From: Cristatella mucedo
Lineage: Eukaryota; Bryozoa; Phylactolaemata; Cristatellidae
Direction of reading: 5' to 3'
Length of the DNA stretch: 64,000 nt
Assembly (NCBI GenBank): GCA_009760855.2
Contig: WPIO01000012.1
Location: 3,008,001-3,072,000 of the forward strand
Shown here piece by piece: positions 10,337-20,188 of this stretch (the first letter of the stretch is position 1; every line of letters begins with the position of its first letter). The translations under genes and the position numbers were made by a program. The notes below the pieces were generated by a model. The model ran no database searches. It was not told where the DNA came from and was given only the letters and a program-made list of their open reading frames with translations.

Positions 10337-13300
10337 ATGTCGGGCCTGTCGCTACGAGCGCTGTTAGAGGGGTCGCACCTGAGCCTGGATTTGAAAGTAA
10401 ATGGTTCGGCGGCCAGCCCACTCTCTAGCCAAGGTAAGCCGCACCGCCGCTGCTCGGCGCGGCGCCGGAGACGCTGCTTCGGCCTCGCCCGCCCATCCGC
10501 TCGCTTGCCCCCGCCTCGAACCTTAAGCTTTGCGCGAACTTTTCGCGGTCTTGTCAGCAGAAATTCTATTCAAGCGCTGCCTGGCTTCCCCTGCTTCTGC
10601 GTCCGCTGCAGCGCTTTTACATTTCCTTTCGGGCCTCGCCTATCGCCCGCGGCAAGCGGCGGCCGCGCCTTGACGTCTCACGTTCGTGACCACGTGAGCT
10701 ACTGGTTGCCATTGCAGTCGCTGGCGTCTGTAGTTCGCATATCTAGTTTTTAGTGTGTGACCATCGTTATGACTCCAGCGCAAAGTGCCTAGGGTGGCTT
10801 AAATGGTGAAGCTTTTTTCGGCGTAAGAATGTACGCTGTACGATAGGGAAGTGCCTGGTTAGACCACCGGTCGCTAGCCCTTACGATGGGGAGGATGTGC
10901 GGATCGGCGGTCTTATGAAACCCAAGTCCCCTAGGTCAATAACTGGAACGCTGATGTTGACGCTGCCTCGGCCGATAGCTTAGTCGGTAGGCTTTCGGCC
11001 GCCTTGCGCCGGTAGGCATTCGGCCGCCTTGCGCCGGTAGGCATTCGGCCGCCTTGCGCCGGTAGGCTTTCGGCTGCCTGGGCCGGTAGGCTTTCGGCCG
11101 CCTTGCGCCGGTAGGCATTCGGCCGCCTGGGCCGGTAGGCTTTCGGCTGCCTGGGCCGGTAGGCTTTCGGCTGCCTGGGCCGGTAGGCTTTCGGCTGCCT
11201 GGGCCGGTAGGCTTTCGGCTGCCTGGGCCGGTAGGCTTTCGGCTGCCTGGGCCGGTAGGCTTTCGGCTGCCTGGGCCGGTAGGGTGGGTGCCTGGGCTGG
11301 TAGGCTTTATTTAAGGCTGCCCTAGCTGAGAAGGCAAGCTCTGCTTCCATTATTATTTTGACATCTCCTGGGGTACCTAATGGGAAAGAACGAAACATCG
11401 GGATATCCATCAACACACACGAAAGCACATGAGGTAGCTTTCTTCACCTGTGCTATCCAATCTTGCTATGCCAATGTTCAAGTTCACAGGCTGTGTCGGG
11501 GTGCTGGTAATCTTGCTATCGCTGTGAACTGACTGCTCCGCGGTCAGTGTGGACGGCAGCCACTGTCAGCTACAGTTAAATCAGTCATTTATATAGCTGC
11601 AGAAGAGCCTTTACGGCTATTACCACCACTTGCAGTTGGCAATCAAGTATCGCCAACTTCAGAATTCGGGCCCACGACCTCCGTCTTGAAGAGCGAGCAC
11701 CTTACCTCCGGGGCTATCACAGCCTTATAATGTCAATTGTAGCAAAAGTAGCACACCATGTTGTTTGCAATGCGGGAAGAATGATTCATTCAGTCGTAGT
11801 CATGTTATGTGTAGTCAGCAGTTGTCTATGTTAAACGGCGTTACTGAGCTATAACCTTGGTCATGAAAGACTAACAGTAGGCGTTGCAGACCAGCAGCCT
11901 AGATGTTAGAAGCTCCTCATGTGTGTTTAAAGGCAGCATAACCGATCTCCTTGTAATGAAATTGCCTCCACACTCGCCGACCAGACGCAGTAGCAAGCCT
12001 ATAAGAAAGGGTTCGGTTCAAGGGGGGTTTCGTTTGTCCAACGCTCCCATGTCGAACTTGATCTACGTCATCGTGTCAGTGTAGTGAAGAGTCGGACCCA
12101 TTGTGCAAGGCATGCAGCAGGGAGAATTGAACATTATTGCTCACTAATAGCAGCTGTTCTTTTTCAGCACAAGTGCTTAGAAAGAGATTTAGTTCTCCTG
12201 AGATGCTGTATAAATGTCTTGGTAAGGATTATTAGTTGCTTGAGTTGTCAGCCTAAGTTTGGAGGCTGCCAACTACTCAGAAACTCAGGCCTCAGCAGAC
12301 TGTTGGTCTGGCTACGTTACCGTGACAGATCGTGTGATCAGGTGATGGCCTCCATTAGGCTAGTTCTAGCTTTATCCAAGCTTGACCTTTAGTGATCATG
12401 TACTCTTGCAGTAAGCTTCCCAAGCCCCCACCATATGGCTGCTCTCTTCTCAGCTGTGATGTCTCATGTCTGAGCGGACATATCTCATTGTTGCTCCTTC
12501 TACTGCACAGCTTGCAGCTGCGGTTGCTGCAGCTACTTGGATCGGCAGTGCCTCAAGTCGATAGTCCAAATCCCGGCTGGCTGCTGATCTGCCCAGTGGC
12601 AGCGCATGCCGACATTCAGTGCCATTATCGATGACAGAGCCACAGTGGCATATCGGCCACGGCTTGCCAGCCGACTATTTATTGGGCATGGAGCTAGGCA
12701 AGGCAGGGTAGGACAGGGGCATCCAAAGCTGCCTACTAGCTGCAGGCTCCTACCAGTGCAGGAGCCTGCTCACCACTTCACTGTTTGATTGAATCGGCAT
12801 CCGGGCCACCTACCACTTGGTGATGAAAGCTGCTGACCGTAGTCACTGGGTTCGATTGTTTCACTAAATTCAGTAGCCAGACCAGTGGGTGCAGTATGGG
12901 AAGGCTTCCCCCCAAAATAGCAGCAACGATTTGCAATAGGCTTGAGAGCGTGAATGACAACAAGAGATGCTCGTTGCAGATTCGGTCTCAAAGGTGATAT
13001 CGCCCTCCTTCCCCTCTTACGATGCGAGCCGCGCTTACCTTAATCGGGCTAACATCTGGGATGCACCCGAGCCAGACGCCAGCGGTGGTGACGGCGGCTT
13101 TAATCTCGAGTACATGGACCTGGAGGAGTTCCTGCAGGAGACCGGCCTCGAAACACTCGACCGAGCTGCAATTTTTTCCTCGTCGCCCGCTGCGTACGTG
13201 GACGACAGCAGTGCTTGCAGCGAAGTCAACTGCTCGGCTACCCCTGCAGCCACTGCTCCCGGCATGTCGGCGGCCATGACGTCTGCGCTGCACTCGCCAT

Positions 13301-14932
13301 CGGCTGCCGCAAGGCTCACAGCATCGCCGGCCACCCTGACGACAGACGTGGCAGCGCATGCTGCTGCCTCTGTTGCGTCTGCTGAAGCAGTGCACCTGTC
13401 CAGCCAGCCTTCTTCGCCTGCCGATTCTTGTGACGAATCGTCGACTGCCGGAAGTGTGGACGGTAGTGTGACCATTGCTGACGTGCCAGGTATGACAGCA
13501 CACACTCGGCCCTCTCTGGCATAATTTGGGAGCCCGAGTCATGCGTCTTCTGTGTGGTCATTGCTGAGTCCTTCTGGCAAGTTACGGTTTTATAGAAATG
13601 CTGCTAAAAGAGCTATGGTAGACTTGAATGGCTGCTTGCGCATATGGGTACTTCCAAACCATCGTGCTGGCAAGTGCACGGGTGCATGGATGGCTTCGAT
13701 TCCCTGGCTTTCCCATCTTTCTGCCTTGTATTTTGGTAGATCAAGGCAATGGCTGTAGTCATCTAGACGTGCCACCTGGTCACTTCGCCTTCAATTTTGC
13801 TCCTATTGAATGCGACCCTAGTCGTTTTCACCTGCTGACAGTTAACTACTGCTGCACACAAATTCTAAATTTCATTCGCTCTTTTTGTTTTATAGAAATA
13901 CCGTCTAATGGTAAAATGTCGTCAAGGACACTTGTCCAGCAGCAGCAGCAGCAGCGCGCTGCGCCGGTAACAGAGCTGAGTAGTGCTGTAGCTTGCATAC
14001 CAGGTGTGTACTGCCTACTAGGTTGCATACTAGGTCGGCACACTTTTGGCAATGGCCTGCTGCTGCAGCTGTTCTTTCTGCTGCCTTCCAAAAATTGCAT
14101 TTTGCGTTTGTGCACTTTTTGAGGTCTTGTTTCTCCAGGATTTTCTCGTGGGCAGAAGCGAACCGTGCAGGCAGGCAGGCATGCACGCATGCCTTCAGAT
14201 GCTGTGTGACTAACCGCGCGTGTTCGCCTGTTCGTTGTTAAGCGGCTCTAGTGGAATGGCCGCAACTGGAGAGCTAAGACCGCGGAAGAGCTGACGATGA
14301 AACTGCGTGCGCGTGCCTTGCGGCAGCACAGTAGGGGTGCCGCACGAGGCCATGCTTGCTGACCTCGTTTTGCTCATCTCGCCCTGCCAGGTAAGGAAGG
14401 CTTCGACCCCGAGAGCCACAAGTTCGCTCCTGAAGAGCTGGTGCCTCAGCCCATTATCAAGAAGTCGCGCAAGGTGAGTCTTGCTTGTGCACAGGCTTTA
14501 CCGCGTGCCCGGCCGCCCTAGCGCGGCGGCAGAACGCTGGGCCACTCTGCAGCCGTCCAGAGCGCTTTCCCAAAAGGGCAGCTCAAGCGGCCTTAGCTGC
14601 CTGTGGCCACCAGGCGGCGCTTGTGTTTGGCCGAGCTCGGCATGCAGGCGGCCAAGCGGTTGACTCACGAGTCTTACGTCACGTCCGACTAGGTGTACGT
14701 GCCCGACGACCTCAAGGACGATCGCTACTGGGCGCGCCGCAAGAAGAACAACTACGCTGCCAAGCGCTCTCGAGACGCTCGCCGCGCCAAGGAGAACCAG
14801 ATCATCATGCGAGCCGCCTTCCTCGAGCAGCACAACGACGAGCTGTCGACGGAGAACAAGCGCTTGCTCGCAGAGAACAAGTCGCTTACGGCCTTAGTGC
14901 AGGCCTATAAGAAGCGGCTCGGTGACAACTAG
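10337..14932 (+). CDS. PAR-domain bZIP transcription factor (HLF/TEF/DBP/Pdp1 family)
   Basis: Four coding exons: 10337-10433, 12980-13489, 14391-14473 and 14693-14932. All junctions are GT-AG and in phase, giving 309 residues and a TAG stop. Exon 2 carries the acidic PAR-type segment [12 protein letters not shown]. Exon 3 holds [17 protein letters not shown] and IIKKSRK. Exon 4 begins [20 protein letters not shown] and contains the basic-region signature N249-x-x-A-A-x-x-S-R257, then leucines at heptad spacing (L274, L281, L288, L295). PAR-bZIP proteins bind TTAYGTAA-like sites as dimers and drive circadian-output and metabolic genes. The exon 2 body is rich in Ala, Ser and Thr, a likely disordered activation region. 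The start ATG gives a short N-terminus ([12 protein letters not shown]); other family members use alternative first exons, so further isoforms are possible. The gene is convergent with WDR19. Confidence 0.92.
10679..10696. promoter_or_regulatory. Tandem E-box (E1-E2 type) in bZIP intron 1
   Basis: CACGTT (10679-10684) is separated by 6 nt from CACGTG (10691-10696). Read on the other strand this is CACGTG-N6-AACGTG, the arrangement described for CLOCK:BMAL1-driven circadian genes. It lies 246 bp inside intron 1, in CpG-rich DNA. PAR-bZIP genes (Dbp, Pdp1) are known E-box-driven clock targets. Function here is inferred. Confidence 0.5.
10972..11312. repeat. 24/25-bp minisatellite
   Basis: About 14 tandem units in bZIP intron 1, in two variants: a 24-mer built on CGGTAGGCTTTCGGCTGCCT plus GGGC, and a 25-mer with CATTCGGCCGCCT plus TGCGC. 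The left half mixes both forms; the right half is a homogeneous run of the 24-mer, as expected from recent local expansion. Frames reading PRQPKAYR on the minus strand come from the repeat, since its 24-bp unit is a multiple of three. Confidence 0.95.
11580..11725 (-). mobile_element. tRNA-headed SINE, family 1 (old copy)
   Basis: The minus strand reads GTGATAGCCCCGGAGGTAAGG (A-box region), then GTGGGCCCGAATTCT (B box) and GGCGATACTTGATTGCC. It continues GTGGTAATAGCCGTAAAGGCTC, the conserved family-1 body. It is diverged but collinear with the younger copies. Confidence 0.65.
12170..12235 (+). mobile_element. L2 3' tail
   Basis: Solo copy of the shared terminal sequence: AAGTGCTTAGAAAGAGATTTAG, TTCTCCTGAGATGCTGTATAAATG, then a short TTA-like end. 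Confidence 0.65.
13490..14390 (+). other. bZIP intron 2
   Basis: Non-coding; begins GTATGA and ends CCTGCCAG. It contains a short CAG run (13938-13955) and no recognised element. Confidence 0.7.
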
Positions 14933-15799
14933 TCGCCGTGCCACCGCCGATGCCGGGTGGGGGATTGCTTTTGCAACGTGTTGTTTACGCCGACTCGACC
15001 ACTGCACTGCACTACTCAGGAAGCTGCACGGCTGCAGTGGTTCGAGCGGCACGTGACACCGACTTCTGCTGTGAGCAAGCATATGCCCGCGAGGAAGGCT
15101 GCAGCATCGGCCTAGTGCGCCGGTGCTCGGAGTCGTGACGTGTCGAGGGCATGACCAACTTGGCCCCATTGGGCTGGCGCTCTCTCTCGTTTGCCGACGT
15201 GAGCGTTCGTCAGCCTGCTGCGTGCAGCTAAGCTACCATTGCAGCCTGCGAGATGCCAGCCACCTTGCTGCACTAGGTAGGGATGGGAGGCGCAGTGCAG
15301 TGGTGGTGTTAGTGGCCAGCAGCTTGTTTGCTGCTTGTTGTTTGCTTGCAGCTAATCGGCAATGGCCCACCTTGTCATTGACGCTTGGTTGCTGACTGCC
15401 TGTAACGGGACTGCCTGTAGGGAACGCAGCAGCTGGCTGTGTGCTATGCTAGCGATTAGGGCTGCTCAATGTAATTTTAGGTGCAGAACATCAAACACGA
15501 TCGGCCCTAGAGCGGCTCAAACTGTGCTGATGCTAAAGTATATTTTTTTGTATAACTGCTATCATTGAACGGCTGTGTGCTTGTGGGCTCATCGCGTACG
15601 TATTGTCCAATCGATGTAACGTTTATGTTGGAGAATCAAATAATTTCTCATTGCCTCCGTGCTCTGGCCATCTAGCCAGTAGTGCAAGGGGTCACCGTGC
15701 ACGTGCAGCCAGAGCTTGCCACACACGGCGGCTAGCTGCACAAGGCACATCATTGGCGCAGAAATAAAAGTGACAGCCGCTGCCTCAGCCAATCGGTCG
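14933..15799. other. Tail-to-tail interval between bZIP and WDR19
   Basis: 3' UTR territory of two convergent genes. A plus-strand AATAAA lies at 15763-15768, only about 32 bp short of the WDR19 stop codon. If used for the bZIP mRNA, its 3' UTR would reach the WDR19 coding exon. For WDR19 on the minus strand no AATAAA is present; a weak AATATA lies at 15539-15544. Overlapping 3' ends are therefore likely but unproven. Confidence 0.5.
15763..15768 (+). terminator. Candidate poly(A) signal for the bZIP gene
   Basis: Canonical AATAAA, 831 bp downstream of the bZIP stop codon and the only one seen before WDR19 coding sequence begins. Confidence 0.4.
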
Positions 15800-17350
15800 T
15801 CAATCGCTGCCTTCAATGTGAAGGTATTGCTGAAGATCCGAGATGCGCGCGACCTCTGCTGCGCTCACTTTCTCTGAGCACATCGGACACGCATCGTCTT
15901 GCTCCAAGAACCTGCCGACGACGAAGGCGCTCATGCTGCAGCTGAGCATGTGTGCAGGTGCATGCAGAGCACCCGAGCAGGCACTAGGTGAGGCTCCGAA
16001 CTAGGGAGGGAGCCGCCGCCGCACCAGCGATCCTCGCTGCGCGGCCGCAACACGCTGCGCTCGTCCGGCATGCGACCTCACTTTTGGAATTCGGAGTACA
16101 GAGCTGGGAAGTTGCAGCGAGGACACGCGCCGAAGTCGTCGCGAGTCAGATGATAGCCCTGCAAGAAAGATGCACAAGCCGGTGCTCCGAGGTGGGCTAC
16201 TTACAGAATGCACTGAGCAGACAGTCCGGCTGACTCGAATGGACTGCACAAGACTATGCACCTTATATCGGCACCCCACTGCACGAGACAAGCCCTCGCC
16301 GGGGTGGGGTTTCGCGAGTGCAGGGAAAGCAGCCGCTTGCATGATCGTTAAGACAAGCATGATGTTACACAAGGGCCATCGCGAAGCAGTCGTGCCACTG
16401 CTGCTGCTGCTCCCCTACGAGGCAATGAGCTCTTATATGGCGGCCGAAGAGACTTGGCAGCTTAAACTCGCAAGCATGGGGCCATATAAACGTGCCTGCA
16501 TCAGAATTCGAACCCACAACGTAGGCTGTATCCAATGCTAGCACCTTCGAACAGGGCGGCCCCGAGTGGGTCTCTGTGGCTGGCAAGGAGCTTTGTGTTC
16601 AGCATCCCTGCCGGTCCAACTGCTGCCTGCTTATCCTTTAAGTGGGAATGGCTAAGCTAAGCTTTGATTGGTGGCTGAAGCTTTTACGGCACTGAGAGGG
16701 AGGTGGCACTGAGGCTGGCACCGAACTCGAGCAGGGATGCAGCTGGAGAGCACGAAGACGCCGCCGATGCGGCAGAGCATCGGATGCATGCCAAGCATGC
16801 GACCGTGAGCGCTTCGGTCAGAGGCTGAAGAGTTATGTACGTAGGTGGCACGTTCGAGTTACACTTAAAATTACCGACTTACACACAGACACGGGCTACT
16901 TTGTTGTAACCTAAGAAAAACGGGTTTTACATGGAGCTTGACTTTGGCATTTCCAGGAGTCAGGACGGGATTGCAGTGCTACTAAACTCTGACTCGGTGG
17001 CAGACACTGCAGTCACACCCACCGTAGTGTCACCTTCTGTTTCTTTTGTGTTATGCCATGATATGCCATTCACTTTGGACACATTCTGGACTGTGCCTCA
17101 TCACTGCTTCTGCAGCTCGTTGCTAAGCAGCCGGCGAAGCAGCATGCCTGCTGTGCCCCACAGCTAGAGAGATCGGCACTCTTCGTGGGATCTCGGCAAG
17201 TGCCGGCTGGAGGACTCAAAACTCACGGTGACGACACAATACGGCACGTTGTTCTTGCATCCGGGGCACGTGAGTTCTGTCTCGTTCATCTGGAAATTGC
17301 AGGACGGGCACGGCGTCATTTTCTCTTCTTCTTCCACTTTCTCTGGTTTC
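15800..17350 (-). CDS. WDR19: WDR19 exons 28-30, C-terminal zinc-binding region
   Basis: Exons: 17227-17350, 16082-16158 and 15800-15941 (stop TGA 15800-15802). The protein reads [17 protein letters not shown], then [48 protein letters not shown] and the end [11 protein letters not shown]. Four CxxC pairs (CPSC, CPGC, CPRC, CPMC) match the IFT144 C-terminus. The last acceptor has two AGs 6 nt apart (exon start 15941 or 15935), so two residues may be optional. Confidence 0.93.
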
Positions 17351-19765
17351 CTGCGCATAGATTTAGTCGTGAGAAATACAGGTTTCGTGTAGTCAGCGAG
17401 TGCCGACGGGAGTTGAATGCTGTCAGGCAGTGCGAAGGCGCTGGCCGTAGCGCGAAACGACAGCCCGAGCGGTGGCAAGCCGAGCCTCGGCTGCTGCTGC
17501 TCACGACGAAACAGATGGCTAAAAACCCGGCCGACAGATAAGCACAACGGAAGCAGCTGCAGGCAGCGGTAGCAAAAGAGCAACAAAAGCTAAGTACGTG
17601 CCCATGTCAGGTCGACATGGCACCTGAGTTAACACAAATCCTTTACTCCTTAACTTTATAGCACAAACAGCCCACAATAACCCAGTCTGCTGCTTAAGCA
17701 AACCTAGTCGAGTTAGTCGGTCGCTGAGCAGTAGCAAAGGCTGCTTGACTGATCGAGCAGGGTTTTATTGGCACTTAGTGGCCACGGCTACGCCAGTAGT
17801 CGACATGTTTGTTGTGTCAACTCGAGTCAATTCGACAAATTGTTCTCACGCAAATTCCCTTACATTGGCTGTTCTACGGTTGTCATCTTGTCAGTAAATT
17901 CGAGAAGCAAATAGTATCAGAAGTCGTGCAGTGGAAGGCGCATGCTTCCTAAACTGTTAACCGTCCAGCTATCGGCTAGTTTCTCGGGTCTCAGCAGCTG
18001 CAGATGCCAAATCCTGGCTGCTAGAGTTCAGGGTTCATGATGGAGTTCAGGGCATTGCCACATTTGACTGAACTCCAGCAATGGATCCAGCAAGGCAATA
18101 AGTAACGTTCGGCACAGCTAACTGAGAACGAGCCTGCTGTACTGCCGAAATATCTCTGTTATTAACTAAACCACAAGCATAGCTGTTTTCGTTACATCCC
18201 TGTACGTGCAGCTACCACTCTACCATGCCATAAAAAAGAGGCAAAGACGTTGCAAATCCTGGTCCCGGATTTTCAGAGCACTTCTGTTGTGATCCATTTG
18301 AGTGACCACCAAACAGTGAAGGCATTCTGCAGGTTATCCCACCAATGCAGTCATCGAGCCACTAGGAGATGCCATGCTTGCCCTAATCGGCTCGACAGTG
18401 TTGCTGCCTAAACTTTTGGTTAAGTACTGCACACTGATGTGAGAGTCGCACACAGCCACCAACTGCAGGCTACGGCCGCAGGACGTCGCCAGTGATGCCG
18501 GTACAGCTGTAGTCGCGCTACAGCAAAACAATCCGAGGCCTTTGCATTCCTAGCAGATCCGTTCACTCACGCATTAACCAAGTGTGCACAATTGCTACAT
18601 TAATCTGAGGCACAGCATGAGGCTATGGATTTCTTTGTCTGATTTGGTCTAAATGAATTTTCAGTCGATTCGCACGAGCTGCAGCTGCCGACAACAACTT
18701 GCCTCACGATTGACTCGATCTTTTTCTTGTACTTTAGATCGATGGCGTTCCTATACTCGGGCCGCATCAGCATGGCAGCATAGCTGAAGGCAGAGCTCTT
18801 CAGGCCCGACCTTTGGCACTCGATGACGGTGGAGGTGAGAATGGGCACGATATCTACAATGAGCCCGATCAGATGAATCCGGTCAGACGAGCCGACCTCC
18901 CTCGCGCACAGTCAGCACGGCATGCAATCTGTCATACCACACAGATTTAGGCAGTCAATAGCCAGCAGCAGCAGCGAAGCAGCATCAACAGCCAGGTCAG
19001 CCTGGGAGCTGTGGCTCAGCTGGTAGCTCAGTGAGCAGACCAACTACCAGCCGGTGCCGGTCACTTGGCCTTGATCTCGTCGGCACAGACTGCCAGCACG
19101 TACGTGTAGGAAACTTGCTGATGTTGTTGGCCACGCGGATCAGCAGCCGCGCTGCATTCAGATGCTGGTTCCTCTTTGCATGAGCCTTTGTAGGAAAAAA
19201 ACGTAAGTACTATCCCGAAGCTAAACCAGCAAGAGGCAGACCTCGAGCAAACAGCCAGGGTCCACGGTGTGTGCAGCTGGCGACAGCGCTAGTCCACGGC
19301 TGCTCGAGCGCAGGAAGTCAAGAGCGGAGAAAGCAAGAGTGGCGCTGCCCCACCCCGTCAGAGAGGGCCTGGAGCAGTGCTTCAGCTCTCTCACCTTGAC
19401 CAGTATGTAGCTGTGCAGGATCATAAGGTTGTTCTGCATCTCGTTAGGGATTTTGATCTTTTGCTTCCTCAACTCCTGGTACATGCTGAACAGCACGTCA
19501 TGGCCGTTGCGGTAGTTGCCTAATGGAGAAGCAGCCGGCCAACATGAGCTGCTCAGGCATTTGACGAAGTCACCGGGACGATTGGGGGCATGAACAGCTA
19601 TTGGCTTTTAGTTACTAAGCCCAGCTACGCCCAGTGAACCAAGCACCTGATGAGCACATGCATGGTCTAGTTTATTTTATATGTTCACTGCATACAGATG
19701 AGGTACTGCAGACGATGCTATGCTAATGGCAATTGCAAGAAGCAAATCCACCGTCCAAAACACAC

Positions 19766-19855
<90 letters not shown>

Positions 19856-20143
19856 ACATACATATTCAGTACCTGTACAACAGCGGAGTTAATATGCTGC
19901 AACTTGGCAGCTTACGCTGTTGCTACTGCTATTCAGCAAAACGAGGCACCATGTGGGTTCGTGCTGCTGTACATTACACAGCCAGAGACTCGCACTAGCT
20001 TGTACAAGAGGCCAGCCACTATTTTAAGTCTTCCCTCATAACCTAAAAGGCTCAACATATGTTATCACCTCAGCTTCCTAGAACAGTCAGCCAGGCCCAC
20101 GGACACAAAGCAAAGGCGATGGATGAGTGGACTCTGCTTAGCG

Positions 20144-20188
<45 letters not shown>

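Larger units (their letters stand above)
11313..12979 (+). other. bZIP intron 1, remainder
   Basis: Non-coding intron sequence containing a family-1 SINE (11580-11725) and an L2 tail (12170-12235). Nothing else is recognised. The intron ends at the TTGCAG acceptor before exon 2. Confidence 0.6.

Noticed and set aside
10972-11312. CRISPR-like array
   Set aside because: The units are contiguous without unique spacers and the genome is animal.
10931-11428. 165-residue minus-strand frame with PRQPKAYR repeats
   Set aside because: It is the 24-bp minisatellite read in frame; it is intronic and lacks unique flanking coding sequence.
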